In this document: piece by piece, positions 23,521 to 32,190 of the stretch
Layout of the letters: the number at the start of each line of letters is the position of its first letter
Numbering within the stretch: position 1 is the stretch's first letter
Source of the DNA: Agrococcus beijingensis
GTDB lineage: Bacteria; Actinomycetota; Actinomycetes; Actinomycetales; Microbacteriaceae
Reading direction: 5' to 3'
NCBI RefSeq assembly: GCF_030758955.1
Contig: NZ_CP132360.1
Coordinates: 874,905-938,904 of the forward strand
DNA: 64,000 nt
Made by a program: the position numbers and the translations under genes
The notes under the pieces: generated by a model
Told to the model about the DNA's origin: nothing
Seen by the model: only the letters and a program-made list of their open reading frames with translations
Databases searched by the model: none

Positions 23521-24465
23521 ATGTCGAACGCGACCTCGTCCGGCGTCACGACGCCCGCGACGACGGACGATCGGCAGCGATCGACCCTCGCGGTCAAGGC
23601 CGCCGCCTACGTGGCGCTCACCAAGCCGCGGGTGATCGAGCTGCTGCTCGTGACCTCGCTGCCGGTGATGTTCCTGGCGGCGGATGGGGTGCCGCCGCTG
23701 GGCGCGCTCGTCGCGACCCTGGTGGGCGGGTTCCTCAGCGCCGGCAGCGCCAACGCGTTCAACATGGTCTTCGACCGCGACATCGACCGCGTGATGCACC
23801 GCACCCAGCAGCGGCCGCTCGTGACGGGCACGCTCTCGGTCACCGAGGCGCGGGTGTTCGCCTGGTCGATGGCGGTCGTGTCGACGCTCGTGCTGGGCTT
23901 CTTCGCGAACTGGCTGGCGGCGTCGCTGGCGGTCGCGGCGATCGCGTTCTACGTGCTGATCTACACGATGCTGCTGAAGCGCCGCACCGAGCAGAACATC
24001 GTCTGGGGCGGCATCGCGGGCTGCTTCCCGGTGGTCATCGGCTGGGCAGGCGTGACCGGCTCGCTCGACTGGCCGGCCTGGATCCTCTTCGCGCTCGTCT
24101 TCCTCTGGACCCCTGCGCACTACTGGCCGCTGTCGATGAAGTACCGCGCCGACTACGAGGCGGCAGAGGTGCCGATGCTCTCGGTCGTCCGGGGCCGCTC
24201 GATGGTGGGCATCCAGGTCATCCTCTACGCGTGGGCCTCGCTCGCCTGCACGCTGCTGCTGATCCCGGTCGCCGGCATGGGCTGGCTCTACACGGGCGTC
24301 GCGGTCATCGCCGGCGCCTGGTTCGTGGGGGAGGCCCACGGCCTCTACAGCCGGGCCATCAAGGGCGCTGTCGAGGTGCGCGCGATGCGCGTCTTCCACG
24401 CCTCGAACACCTACCTGACGCTCATCTTCCTCGCGGTCGGCGTCGACCCGCTGCTGCCCTTCTAG
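23521..24465 (+). CDS. ctaB: Protohaem IX farnesyltransferase (haem O synthase)
   Basis: CtaB adds a farnesyl group to haem B, making haem O for terminal oxidases. The 314-residue membrane protein of the UbiA family has the Asp-rich site [20 protein letters not shown] near residues 81-100 and a second conserved region around [20 protein letters not shown] near 201. About nine hydrophobic segments are visible. It lies divergent from tkt, as is usual in actinobacteria, and converges on ppx with only 14 nt between stops. It pairs functionally with ctaA at 25451-26365. Confidence 0.96.
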   Translation: MSNATSSGVTTPATTDDRQRSTLAVKAAAYVALTKPRVIELLLVTSLPVMFLAADGVPPLGALVATLVGGFLSAGSANAFNMVFDRDIDRVMHRTQQRPLVTGTLSVTEARVFAWSMAVVSTLVLGFFANWLAASLAVAAIAFYVLIYTMLLKRRTEQNIVWGGIAGCFPVVIGWAGVTGSLDWPAWILFALVFLWTPAHYWPLSMKYRADYEAAEVPMLSVVRGRSMVGIQVILYAWASLACTLLLIPVAGMGWLYTGVAVIAGAWFVGEAHGLYSRAIKGAVEVRAMRVFHASNTYLTLIFLAVGVDPLLPF

Positions 24466-24479
24466 CGCGGCTCGCCCCG

Positions 24480-25454
24480 CTACACCCGGTCGAGCATCTG
24501 CAGGAGCCTGCCCTCGCGCAGCGCCCACGGGCTGACGTCGAGCTCCTTCACGCCGAACGCCCGCATCGCCTCCGACAGCACGATGCCGCCGGCGACGATC
24601 TGGAAGGTGCGGTCGGGCGTGATGCCCGGCAGCGCCGCGCGCGAGCCGGCATCCATGCGCGCGAGCCGCGGCACCCAGTCGTCGAGCTGGGCGCGGGTGA
24701 GCACGGCGCGGTCGGCGTCGCCGACGCCCGGCATCGCGTTGCCGGCGAGCCGGGCGAGCGACCGGATCGTCTTCGACGAGCCGATCACGTGCTCGGGCCG
24801 GCCGAAGGGCTTCACCTGCGCGACCGCGTCGTCGAGCACGCCCTTGGCGTAGAGGCGCAGGGCGCGCTGGTCGGCCGCCGACGGCGGGTCGGCCTTGAAG
24901 AAGCCGACGGTGCTGCGGCCGGCGCCGAGCGGCACCGACAGCGCCATCGCGGGCTCCTCGTCGTCGCCGATGGCGATCTCGAGCGAGCCGCCGCCGATGT
25001 CGAGCAGCAGCATGCGGCCGGCGGCCCAGCCGAACCAGCGGCGCACGGCGAGGAACGTCAGGCGCGCCTCGTCGGCGCCCGAGAGGATGTCGAGCGAGAC
25101 GTCGGCCTCGCGCTCGATGCGCGCGACGACCTGCTCCCCGTTGGCCGCCTCGCGCAGCGCGCTGGTCGCCATCACGACGAAGTCGTCGAGCCGCTCGCTG
25201 CGGGCGATCGCGGCGCACTCGCCGATCGCGCTCAGCAGCGCCTGCACACCCTCGTCGCTGATCGAGCCGTCCTCCTGCAGGTAGCGCATCAGCCGCAGCG
25301 TCAGCTTGTGCGAGCGCGACGGCACCGGGCGGCCGCCGAGGCGCACGTCGACGATCAGCAGGTGCACGGTGTTCGAGCCGATGTCGAGCACGCCGAGCCG
25401 GGCCCCGTGGCGCACGTCGCCGATGGCGCCGTCGAGCGGGCGCTCGACGGTCAT
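24480..25454 (-). CDS. ppx: Ppx/GppA family phosphatase (exopolyphosphatase)
   Basis: Family members cleave inorganic polyphosphate or pppGpp. The 324-residue protein has the ASKHA-fold phosphate loops GVLDIGSNTVHLLIVD near residue 22 and LLDIGGGSLEIAIGD near 147, and lacks the C-terminal HD domain of long Ppx proteins. This short form is the common actinobacterial Ppx. The ATG overlaps the ctaA stop as ATGA, so it is translated with ctaA, a pairing with no evident metabolic link. Whether polyphosphate or pppGpp is preferred cannot be read from the sequence. Confidence 0.92.
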   Translation of the reverse strand: MTVERPLDGAIGDVRHGARLGVLDIGSNTVHLLIVDVRLGGRPVPSRSHKLTLRLMRYLQEDGSISDEGVQALLSAIGECAAIARSERLDDFVVMATSALREAANGEQVVARIEREADVSLDILSGADEARLTFLAVRRWFGWAAGRMLLLDIGGGSLEIAIGDDEEPAMALSVPLGAGRSTVGFFKADPPSAADQRALRLYAKGVLDDAVAQVKPFGRPEHVIGSSKTIRSLARLAGNAMPGVGDADRAVLTRAQLDDWVPRLARMDAGSRAALPGITPDRTFQIVAGGIVLSEAMRAFGVKELDVSPWALREGRLLQMLDRV

Positions 25455-26365
25455 GCGCCGACACCGACGGATGCGTCCGCCCGCTCTGGGGACGCATCCG
25501 CCCCCTTCGGAGGCCGGAGCGAGAGCACCGCCGCGGCTCCGATCGCCGTGGTGATCACCGAGAGCAGCATGTGGATGCCGACGAGCAGGATCGGCAGGCC
25601 GAGGTTGGACTGCACGATGCCGACGGCGATCTGCACCACGATGACGGCCAGCAGCGCGAGCGACCAGCGCAGGTGCGCGCGCGGCCCGCGGCGGATCGCG
25701 ACGACGACGACGGCGAGCACGAGCGCGAGCAGGGCGTAGCCGGGCCACGCGTGCACGTGCTGCATGACGGCGGGATCGAGGCCGTTGCGCGCAGCGCCGC
25801 CGTCACCGGCGTGCGGGCCGGAGCCGGTGGTGAGCACGCCGACGAAGATGACCACGGCCAGCACCAGCGTCATCGCGTGCACGAGCATCGCCTGCCAGCG
25901 CGGGGCGGTGCGCGGTCCGGCGGGGCCGACGACGACCTTCCAGGTGAGCACCGCCGAGATCGCGACGAGGATCACCGACAGGTAGAAGTGGATGCCGACG
26001 GTGTCGGGCCGCAGGCTCATCCAGACGACGACGGCGCCGATGAGCGCCTGCAGGATCGTCAGGCCGAGCACCAGCGCCGAGAGCGTCACGATGGTGCGCC
26101 CGGCGTGCCGCCAGATCGCCACGACGAGCATGACCACGGCGATGGCGACCACGATGCCGCCCCAGACGCGGTTCGAGAACTCGATGATGCCGTGGATGCC
26201 CTGCTCCGGCACGGGCGTGAACGACTCGGGCGTGCAGTTGGGCCACTCGGAGCATCCCAGGCCGGATCCGGTGAGCCTGACGGCGCCGCCGGTGCCGACG
26301 ATGATGATCTGGGAGACCAGCGTGGCCCATGCCGCGACCGCCAGGCCGCGCGAGCGCTCGAGCAA
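25451..26365 (-). CDS. ctaA: Haem A synthase (COX15/CtaA family)
   Basis: CtaA oxidises haem O to haem A for aa3-type cytochrome c oxidase. The protein has about eight transmembrane segments, with [21 protein letters not shown] near residues 22-42 (read in two parts), carrying the conserved cysteine and tryptophan, and conserved histidines in later helices. I chose a TTG start at 26365 (304 residues), because a strong AGGAGAGG lies 6 nt upstream. An ATG at 26410 would add 15 mainly arginine-rich residues. It is divergent from the suf operon and coupled to ppx downstream. Confidence 0.93.
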   Translation of the reverse strand: MLERSRGLAVAAWATLVSQIIIVGTGGAVRLTGSGLGCSEWPNCTPESFTPVPEQGIHGIIEFSNRVWGGIVVAIAVVMLVVAIWRHAGRTIVTLSALVLGLTILQALIGAVVVWMSLRPDTVGIHFYLSVILVAISAVLTWKVVVGPAGPRTAPRWQAMLVHAMTLVLAVVIFVGVLTTGSGPHAGDGGAARNGLDPAVMQHVHAWPGYALLALVLAVVVVAIRRGPRAHLRWSLALLAVIVVQIAVGIVQSNLGLPILLVGIHMLLSVITTAIGAAAVLSLRPPKGADASPERADASVGVGA

Positions 26366-26371
26366 GATGCA

Positions 26372-26379
26372 CCTCTCCT
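26372..26379 (-). promoter_or_regulatory. Ribosome binding site deciding the TTG start of ctaA
   Basis: AGGAGAGG is 6 nt upstream of the TTG at 26365, supporting that codon over the ATG at 26410. Confidence 0.7.
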
Positions 26380-26390
26380 GCCGTTCGCGA

Positions 26391-26396
26391 TAGGAT
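26391..26396 (+). promoter_or_regulatory. Possible -10 element upstream of the suf operon
   Basis: TAGGAT on the plus strand lies about 160 nt before the sufB ATG. If used, it would give a long leader. No better candidate was seen in the 188-nt ctaA-sufB divergent region, and no SufR gene or site was recognised. Confidence 0.25.
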
Positions 26397-26553
26397 CGTC
26401 GGGAGCCCATCGGCTCCGAACCCCCGTGCCGCTCGTGCGGCGAGGCATGTGCGAAGGCCCTTCAAGTATGGCCCGACCACGGCGGTTCGGGTGCCGCGCG
26501 GAATGCCGAGGAGCACCGCCGGGTTGCACATAGATGCATGGAATGGGGGAGCG

Positions 26554-27972
26554 ATGTCTGACGTCCTGATCGACCGGCCCGAGCTCGAAGGCCTGGGGCA
26601 GTACGAGTTCGGCTGGCACGACTCCGATGCCGCCGGGGCGACCGCGAAGCGAGGCCTCAGCGAGGCCGTCGTGCGCGAGATCTCCGCGCTGAAGAACGAG
26701 TCCGAGTGGATGCTCGAGCGCCGGCTCAAGGGCCTGCAGCTGTTCGAGCGCAAGCCGATGCCGACGTGGGGTGCCGACATCTCCGGCATCGACTTCGACA
26801 ACATCAAGTACTTCGTGCGCTCCACCGAGCGCCAGGCGAAGTCCTGGGAGGATCTGCCCGAGGACATCCGCAACACGTACGACCGCCTGGGGATCCCGGA
26901 GGCCGAGCGCAGCCGCCTCGTCTCCGGCGTCGCCGCGCAGTACGAGTCCGAGGTGGTGTTCCACTCGATCCAGGAGGATCTGGAGGCCCAGGGCGTCATC
27001 TTCATGGACACCGACACGGCGCTCAAGGAGCACCCGGAGTTCTTCGAGGAGTACTTCGGCACGATCATCCCGGCCGGCGACAACAAGTTCGCCGCGCTGA
27101 ACACGGCGGTGTGGTCGGGCGGCTCGTTCGTCTACGTGCCGAAGGGCGTCCACGTCGAGATCCCGCTGCAGGCCTACTTCCGCATCAACACGGAGAACAT
27201 GGGCCAGTTCGAGCGCACGCTGATCATCGCCGACGAGGGCTCGTACGTGCACTACATCGAGGGCTGCACGGCCCCGATCTACTCCTCGGACTCGCTGCAC
27301 TCGGCCGTCGTCGAGATCGTCGTGAAGAAGAACGCCCGCGTGCGCTACACGACCATCCAGAACTGGTCGAACAACGTCTACAACCTGGTCACCAAGCGCG
27401 CCATCGCCGAAGAGGGCGCGACCATGGAGTGGATCGACGGCAACATCGGCTCCAAGGTGACGATGAAGTACCCGTCGATCTACCTGGTCGGCGAGCGCGC
27501 CAAGGGCGAGACCCTGTCGGTCGCCTTCGCGGGCCCCGGCCAGCACCAGGACGCCGGCGCGAAGATGATCCACATGGCGCCGTACACGACGTCGTCGATC
27601 GTCTCGAAGTCGATCGCCCGCGGCGGCGGCCGAGCCGGCTACCGCGGCGAGGTGCGGGTGGATGCGAACGCGCACCACTCCGCCAACAGCGTGGTCTGCG
27701 ACGCGCTGCTGGTCGACACGCAGTCGCGCTCCGACACCTACCCCGCCATCGACATCCGCGTCGACGACGTGGTCCTCGGCCACGAGGCCACGGTCTCGAA
27801 GGTCAGCGAGGAGCAGCTTTTCTACCTGATGTCGCGCGGCATGGCCGAGACCGAGGCGATGGCGATGATCGTGCGCGGCTTCATCGAGCCGATCGCCCGC
27901 GAGCTGCCCATGGAGTACGCGCTCGAGCTCAACAAGCTCATCGAGATGAGCATGGAAGGATCCGTCGGCTGA
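26554..27972 (+). CDS. sufB: Fe-S cluster assembly protein SufB
   Basis: SufB is the scaffold subunit of the SufBCD complex that builds [4Fe-4S] clusters. The 472-residue protein is of normal length and no intein is present. The conserved core is intact ([14 protein letters not shown] near residue 188, the [20 protein letters not shown] region near 239 with the conserved cysteine, and LFYLMSRGM near the end). The ATG at 26554 follows GGGGGAGCG; longer in-frame extensions upstream are noncoding. It opens the sufB-sufD-Rieske-sufC-sufT operon. Confidence 0.98.
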   Translation: MSDVLIDRPELEGLGQYEFGWHDSDAAGATAKRGLSEAVVREISALKNESEWMLERRLKGLQLFERKPMPTWGADISGIDFDNIKYFVRSTERQAKSWEDLPEDIRNTYDRLGIPEAERSRLVSGVAAQYESEVVFHSIQEDLEAQGVIFMDTDTALKEHPEFFEEYFGTIIPAGDNKFAALNTAVWSGGSFVYVPKGVHVEIPLQAYFRINTENMGQFERTLIIADEGSYVHYIEGCTAPIYSSDSLHSAVVEIVVKKNARVRYTTIQNWSNNVYNLVTKRAIAEEGATMEWIDGNIGSKVTMKYPSIYLVGERAKGETLSVAFAGPGQHQDAGAKMIHMAPYTTSSIVSKSIARGGGRAGYRGEVRVDANAHHSANSVVCDALLVDTQSRSDTYPAIDIRVDDVVLGHEATVSKVSEEQLFYLMSRGMAETEAMAMIVRGFIEPIARELPMEYALELNKLIEMSMEGSVG

Positions 27973-27973
27973 C

Positions 27974-29206
27974 ATGACTGCGACCGAAACCACCCCGGCC
28001 CACCTGTCCACCCCGGCGCATCTGTCCACCGAGGCGCGCTTCGTCCCGATCCAGACCCGCTCCGAGCGGCCGACGTCGTTCGACCCGGCCGAGTTCGGCA
28101 CGCCGACCGGCCGCGAGGTCAACTGGCGGCTCTCCGACGTGAAGCGGCTCGCGCCGCTGTTCGACGACGAGGAGACCGAGACCGGCGACGAGCCCGGCAT
28201 CGCGTACGACCTCGGCGCGCTCGAGGAGCGCGGCCTGCTGGTCGAGTCGAGCGGCCACGACGCCGCCGTGCGCGGCGAGGTCTTCCGCCCGGAGGACGTC
28301 GTGAGCGCCATGGCCTGGAAGCGGTGCGCGAACGCGCTCCACATCCGCCTGCCCGAGGGCAGGCTCGTCGAGGAGCCGATCGTGGCGCGCCTGCGCGGCA
28401 CCGGCGCCGACCGCCACGCCAACGCGCACATCGTGATCGAGGCGATGCCCGGCTCCACCGGCACCGTCGTGCTGCACCACTCGGGCTCGGCGCAGTACGC
28501 GCAGAACCTCGAGATCATCGTCCGCGACGGCGCCCGACTGACCGTCATCTCGGTGCAGGACTGGGACGACGACGCCGTGCACGCATCCGCCCATCAGGCG
28601 GTCGTGGGCGATGGCGCGTTCCTCAAGCACATGGTCATCTCGTTCGGCGGTGCCGTCGCGCGGGTGAACCCGTCGATGCGGCTCGCCGGCCACCGCGCCG
28701 AGGGCGAGATGTACGGCCTGTCGTTCGCCGACAGCGGCCAGCACCTCGAGAGCCAGGTGTTCATGTACCACGAGGGCACCGACACCCGCGGCGACGTGCT
28801 CTACAAGGGCGCGCTGCAGGGCACGGGCGCGCGGTCGGTCTGGATCGGCGACGTGCTGATCGGCAACGACGCGACGGGCACCGACAGCTACGAGAAGAAC
28901 CAGAACCTCGTGCTCACCGACGGCGCCCGCGCCGACAGCATCCCCAACCTCGAGATCAAGACGGGCGACATCGCCGGTGCAGGCCACGCCTCCGCCACCG
29001 GCCGCTTCGACGACGAGCAGCTGTTCTACCTGGAGTCGCGCGGCATCGAGGAGGAGGAGGCTCGTCGCCTCGTCGTCATCGGCTTCCTGATGGAGATCGT
29101 CCAGAAGGTCGGCGTGCCCGAGATCGAGGAGCGGCTGGCCGAGGCGATCGAGGAGGAGCTGCGTCGCGGCGCCGGCCTCGCGCCTGCGACGAAGGCTGGC
29201 GCATGA
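27974..29206 (+). CDS. sufD: Fe-S cluster assembly protein SufD
   Basis: SufD pairs with SufB in the SufBC2D complex and contributes to iron entry. The 410-residue protein has the C-terminal SufBD core with DVLIGNDATGTDSYEKNQNLVLTD and PNLEIKTGDIAGAGHASATG (read in parts), and the DEQLFYLESRGI segment. The N-terminal ~40 residues contain a short repeat (AHLSTPAHLSTEA). It starts 1 nt after the sufB stop and overlaps the Rieske-protein gene as ATGA. Confidence 0.97.
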   Translation: MTATETTPAHLSTPAHLSTEARFVPIQTRSERPTSFDPAEFGTPTGREVNWRLSDVKRLAPLFDDEETETGDEPGIAYDLGALEERGLLVESSGHDAAVRGEVFRPEDVVSAMAWKRCANALHIRLPEGRLVEEPIVARLRGTGADRHANAHIVIEAMPGSTGTVVLHHSGSAQYAQNLEIIVRDGARLTVISVQDWDDDAVHASAHQAVVGDGAFLKHMVISFGGAVARVNPSMRLAGHRAEGEMYGLSFADSGQHLESQVFMYHEGTDTRGDVLYKGALQGTGARSVWIGDVLIGNDATGTDSYEKNQNLVLTDGARADSIPNLEIKTGDIAGAGHASATGRFDDEQLFYLESRGIEEEEARRLVVIGFLMEIVQKVGVPEIEERLAEAIEEELRRGAGLAPATKAGA

Positions 29207-29529
29207 CGGCGCAGCGCGCCTGCGGGGTCGACGACGTCGCGGTCAGCTCCGCCGTGAAGGTGGAGCTCGACGGCATCGCGATCGCGATCGTCAAGGACTC
29301 CGCGGGCGACATCCACGCGATCGGCGACACCTGCACCCACGGCGAGATCTCGCTCGCCGAGGGCTTCGTCGAGGACGACTCGATCGAGTGCTGGGCGCAC
29401 GGCTCGCAGTTCGAGCTCAAGACGGGCAAGCCGAAGAACCTGCCGGCCTACGAGCCGGTGCCGGTCTTCCCCGTGACCATCGACGGCGACGACGTGCTCG
29501 TCGACGTCCACAATCCACTGACGGCGTGA
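29203..29529 (+). CDS. Rieske [2Fe-2S] ferredoxin-like protein of the suf operon
   Basis: This 108-residue protein is a stand-alone Rieske domain with both cluster motifs: CTHGEISLAEG near residue 44 and CWAHGSQF near 64. Each provides one cysteine and one histidine. The fold is that of the non-haem oxygenase ferredoxin subunit (NirD/BphF-like). Its position between sufD and sufC, with an ATGA overlap to sufD, is common in actinobacteria. It may supply electrons or act in cluster maturation; the true role is not known. No oxygenase alpha subunit is near. Confidence 0.93.
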   Translation: MTAQRACGVDDVAVSSAVKVELDGIAIAIVKDSAGDIHAIGDTCTHGEISLAEGFVEDDSIECWAHGSQFELKTGKPKNLPAYEPVPVFPVTIDGDDVLVDVHNPLTA

Positions 29530-29561
29530 CGCGGCCCACGGCCGCGAAGGAAGGAAGCGCG

Positions 29562-30320
29562 ATGAGCGTGCTGGAGATCAAGGACCTGCGGGTCTCGATC
29601 GAGACCGAGCAGGGCAACAAGGAGATCCTTCGGGGCGTCGACCTGACGATCAACTCCGACGAGATCCACGCGGTGATGGGCCCCAACGGCTCGGGCAAGT
29701 CGACGCTGGCGTACACGATCGCCGGGCACCCCCGGTACACGGTCGACGGCGGCACGATCACGCTCGACGGCGAGGACGTGCTGGCGATGAGCGTCGACGA
29801 GCGCGCTCGTGCGGGCCTGTTCCTCGCGATGCAGTACCCGGTGGAGATCCCCGGCGTGACGGTGTCGAACTTCCTGCGCACCGCGAAGACCGCGGTGACC
29901 GGCGAGGCCCCGCGCGTGCGCCAGTGGATCGGCGAGGTGCGCGGCGCGATGGAGAAGCTGCGCATGGACTCGTCGTTCGGCGAGCGCAACGTGAACGAGG
30001 GCTTCTCGGGCGGCGAGAAGAAGCGCCACGAGATCCTCCAGATGGAGCTGCTCCGCCCCCGCTTCGCCGTGCTCGACGAGACCGACTCCGGCCTCGACGT
30101 CGACGCGCTGCGCGTCGTCTCCGAGGGCGTCAACCGCATCAAGGGCGAGACCGGCCTGGGTGTGCTGCTGATCACGCACTACACGCGCATCCTGCGCTAC
30201 ATCAAGCCCGACCACGTGCACGTGTTCGTCAACGGCCGGATCGCCGAGCAGGGCGGCCCCGAGCTCGCCGACCGCCTCGAGGAAGAGGGCTACGACCGCT
30301 ACCTCAAGGCCGGTGTCTGA
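29562..30320 (+). CDS. sufC: Fe-S cluster assembly ATPase SufC
   Basis: SufC is the ABC-type ATPase that drives conformational change in SufBCD. The 252-residue protein has Walker A GPNGSGKST near residue 40, the Suf-type signature FSGGEKKRHEILQ near 148, and Walker B VLDETDSGLDVDAL near 169. The ATG has AAGGAAGGAAG just upstream. The in-frame extension from 29388 is noncoding. sufT starts inside its stop (TGATG). The cysteine desulfurase and SufU genes that often follow sufC are missing here. Confidence 0.98.
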   Translation: MSVLEIKDLRVSIETEQGNKEILRGVDLTINSDEIHAVMGPNGSGKSTLAYTIAGHPRYTVDGGTITLDGEDVLAMSVDERARAGLFLAMQYPVEIPGVTVSNFLRTAKTAVTGEAPRVRQWIGEVRGAMEKLRMDSSFGERNVNEGFSGGEKKRHEILQMELLRPRFAVLDETDSGLDVDALRVVSEGVNRIKGETGLGVLLITHYTRILRYIKPDHVHVFVNGRIAEQGGPELADRLEEEGYDRYLKAGV

Positions 30321-30652
30321 TGGCGCTCGTCGAGGTCGATGCCAAGAAGTTCGATGACATCACCGAGGCGCTCAAGGACGTCGTCGACCCCGAGCTCGAC
30401 GTCAACATCGTCGATCTGGGCCTGGTCTACGACCTCGCGTGGGACGACGAGCAGCAGGCGCTCGTCATCTCGATGACGCTCACGTCGGCCGGCTGCCCGC
30501 TCACCGACGTGATCGAGTCGGAGATCGCCGAGAAGCTCGACGGCCACGTCGAGCAGTTCCGCATCAACTGGGTGTGGATGCCGCCGTGGGGCCCGGAGCG
30601 CATCACGGAGGACGGCCGCGAGATGATGAGGGCGTTGGGCTTCACGATCTGA
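30320..30652 (+). CDS. sufT: Metal-sulfur cluster assembly factor SufT (MIP18/DUF59 family)
   Basis: SufT-type proteins help mature Fe-S proteins. The 110-residue protein has the DUF59 fold, with VDPELDVNIVDLGLVY near residue 23 and the conserved cysteine in TSAGCPLTDVIE near 57. It overlaps the sufC stop as TGATG. The last codons (GLGFTI-like, here ALGFTI) lie in the first copy of an 89-90-bp direct repeat that continues downstream. Confidence 0.95.
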   Translation: MALVEVDAKKFDDITEALKDVVDPELDVNIVDLGLVYDLAWDDEQQALVISMTLTSAGCPLTDVIESEIAEKLDGHVEQFRINWVWMPPWGPERITEDGREMMRALGFTI

Positions 30653-30816
30653 CGCGAGCGTCAGATCGCGGACGGTCCTGTGGACCGTCCGGCCCAACGC
30701 CGTCGCGAGCGCAAGCGAGCGAGCTCGGCTTCACGATCTGATCTTCGATCAGATCGTGCGGACGGTCCGGTGGACCGTCCGGCCGAGCGCCGTCGCGAGC
30801 GCAAGCGAGCGATTTG
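30638..30816 (+). repeat. Two tandem ~89-90-bp units, each with two perfect hairpins
   Basis: Unit 1 (about 30638-30724) begins in the last codons of sufT; unit 2 is about 30727-30816. Each runs GGCTTCACGATCTGA, a palindrome, the hairpin GGACGGTCC-NNT-GGACCGTCC, then CGTCGCGAGCGCAAGCGAGCGA. The palindrome differs: TCTGACGC/GCGTCAGA at 30648-30665 in unit 1, and a 12-bp-arm hairpin with loop TTC at 30732-30758 in unit 2. The second hairpins (10-bp arms) are at 30669-30691 and 30759-30781. No protein is recognised in the region. Confidence 0.92.
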
Positions 30817-30871
30817 GGGTTCACCGTTGATCCGAGGAGCGGCTGGCGAGCCCGCGCAGCGCACCACGGGC

Positions 30872-30900
30872 AAGGGGACGATCGCGACGGTCGTCCCCTT
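30872..30900. terminator. Hairpin ending the suf operon
   Basis: Arms AAGGGGACGA and TCGTCCCCTT, with a further two inner pairs, followed on the plus strand by CGTCGTCTCCTC. It lies between sufT and the convergent small gene at 30911 and can act for both. Confidence 0.7.
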
Positions 30901-30910
30901 CGTCGTCTCC

Positions 30911-31276
30911 TCAGCCCGTGCGCCGCACGCGCGGCGACCACGCCCGCTCCGGCTCGGCGGCCGAGAGCATCGTCCAGACCGTGGTCGCGAGCGCCGGGTA
31001 GTCGTCGACGATACGCCGGAGCACGCCGTCGCTCACGTCATGGTCGGGGCGGACGGCCCCGGGCGGGAGGATCCGCTCGGCGCGCAGCAGCAGCACCACG
31101 AGCTCGTCGACGGTGGGCAGCTCCGCCATGAACGCCCAGGGGTCCTCGCCCGCGCGCAGCCGCTCCTCGACCAGCACGGAGCGCTCGTCGCCGGCTTCGG
31201 CGCGCAGCACCTCGAGGCTCGCGCGACGGCGAGGCGAGGGATGGGGCGCGGGGCGTCGCGCGGGCTGCTCGGTCAC
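30911..31276 (-). CDS. Hypothetical protein, 121 residues
   Basis: I do not recognise this protein. It is highly charged, with an Arg/Pro-rich N-terminus (residues 1-18) and then a predicted mostly helical body (EVLRAEAGDERSVLVEERLRA, WAFMAELPTVDELVVLLL in pieces). It has no signal peptide or membrane segment. The GTG start is supported by a TAAGCT hexamer exactly 6 nt upstream, matching the leaderless pattern seen elsewhere in the window. It is convergent with suf and divergent from pnuC, so it is probably monocistronic. Confidence 0.65.
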   Translation of the reverse strand: MTEQPARRPAPHPSPRRRASLEVLRAEAGDERSVLVEERLRAGEDPWAFMAELPTVDELVVLLLRAERILPPGAVRPDHDVSDGVLRRIVDDYPALATTVWTMLSAAEPERAWSPRVRRTG

Positions 31277-31282
31277 CGATCC

Positions 31283-31288
31283 AGCTTA
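31283..31288 (-). promoter_or_regulatory. Putative -10 for leaderless hypothetical gene
   Basis: TAAGCT ends 6 nt before the GTG at 31276. Confidence 0.5.
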
Positions 31289-31410
31289 GGCCGCGGCTCG
31301 CAGCCCGCGCCCGCCACCGGCGCCGCGACAGCGAGCAGTGCGAACTGTGATGCAATCGTCCTCGCACCATCACGCGCCACCCTCGCCTCCCGACCGAGAG
31401 CACCCATCCC

Positions 31411-32109
31411 ATGGACCCCATCGCCTGGCTCCTGAGCCTGTACACCGCGACCATCCCGGTCGGCGGCGGCCAGGAGCTGCTGCTGCGCGAGGTCGTCGGC
31501 AACGCGTTCGGGCTCGCGAGCGCGGTCGGCGGCATGCTCCGCCGCGTGTGGGCCTGGCCTGTCGGCATCGTCGGCAACCTGCTGCTGCTGACCGTGTTCC
31601 TGGGTGCGCTGCTGGATCCGGCGCACGAGCTGCCTGCGCTGCTCGGCCAGGCAGGGCGCCAGGTGATGTTCATCGCGGTCGCGGTCTACGGATGGGTGCG
31701 GTGGCGCCAGGCGCGCAACGCCCAGGGGCAGATCGTGCCGCGCTGGGCGACCTGGCGGCAGCGCACCGGCCTGATCGTCGTGCTGGTCGTCGGCACCGTC
31801 GCGATCACGCCGCTGTTCCGCGTGCTCGGCTCCTTCGAGCCGGTGTGGGCCGATGCGTGGACGTTCGTGGGCTCGCTGCTGGCGACCTACGGGATGGCCC
31901 GCGGCTGGACGGAGTTCTGGCTCATCTGGGTCGCGGTCGACCTCGTGGGCGTGCCGCTGCTGCTGAGCGCCGGGTACTGGGCGACCGGCTTCATGTATGC
32001 CTTCTACGGCGCCTTCACGCTCTGGGGCTTCGTCGTCTGGACGCGCGCGCGACGCAAGCCCGCGGTCGAGACGCTGCTGCCCGATCCGCGGGTGCGGCCC
32101 GAGCCGTAG
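31411..32109 (+). CDS. pnuC: Nicotinamide riboside transporter PnuC
   Basis: PnuC proteins move nicotinamide riboside by facilitated diffusion for NAD salvage. The 232-residue protein has about seven hydrophobic segments and the substrate motif WTEFWLIWVAVD (WxxxWxxxxxxD) near residue 171. The ATG is preceded by a pyrimidine-rich region with no clear ribosome site. No NAD riboswitch or NadR/NiaR site was recognised upstream. It stands alone between divergent and convergent genes. Confidence 0.9.
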   Translation: MDPIAWLLSLYTATIPVGGGQELLLREVVGNAFGLASAVGGMLRRVWAWPVGIVGNLLLLTVFLGALLDPAHELPALLGQAGRQVMFIAVAVYGWVRWRQARNAQGQIVPRWATWRQRTGLIVVLVVGTVAITPLFRVLGSFEPVWADAWTFVGSLLATYGMARGWTEFWLIWVAVDLVGVPLLLSAGYWATGFMYAFYGAFTLWGFVVWTRARRKPAVETLLPDPRVRPEP

Positions 32110-32121
32110 CACGGGCTGCGC

Positions 32122-32167
32122 CGCGCGCCGCGGACCCGAGCCGCAGAGGCAGCGGATCCGGCGCGCG
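32122..32167. terminator. Possible hairpin between pnuC and the helicase gene
   Basis: Perfect 9-bp arms CGCGCGCCG and CGGCGCGCG with a 28-nt loop lie in the 81-nt convergent gap. The long loop makes this a weak call. Confidence 0.35.
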
Positions 32168-32190
32168 AGAGGCGAGGCCGCCGAGCTCGG

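Noticed and set aside
30439..30741. Plus-strand frame spanning sufT and the duplicated repeat, ending LGFTI
   Set aside because: Its similar C-terminus to SufT comes only from the DNA duplication; the rest is out of frame with sufT and lacks homology.
30653..30900. Hairpin cluster after sufT as a riboswitch
   Set aside because: It lies downstream of the operon, is a tandem duplication, and resembles no known aptamer; the gene after it is on the opposite strand.
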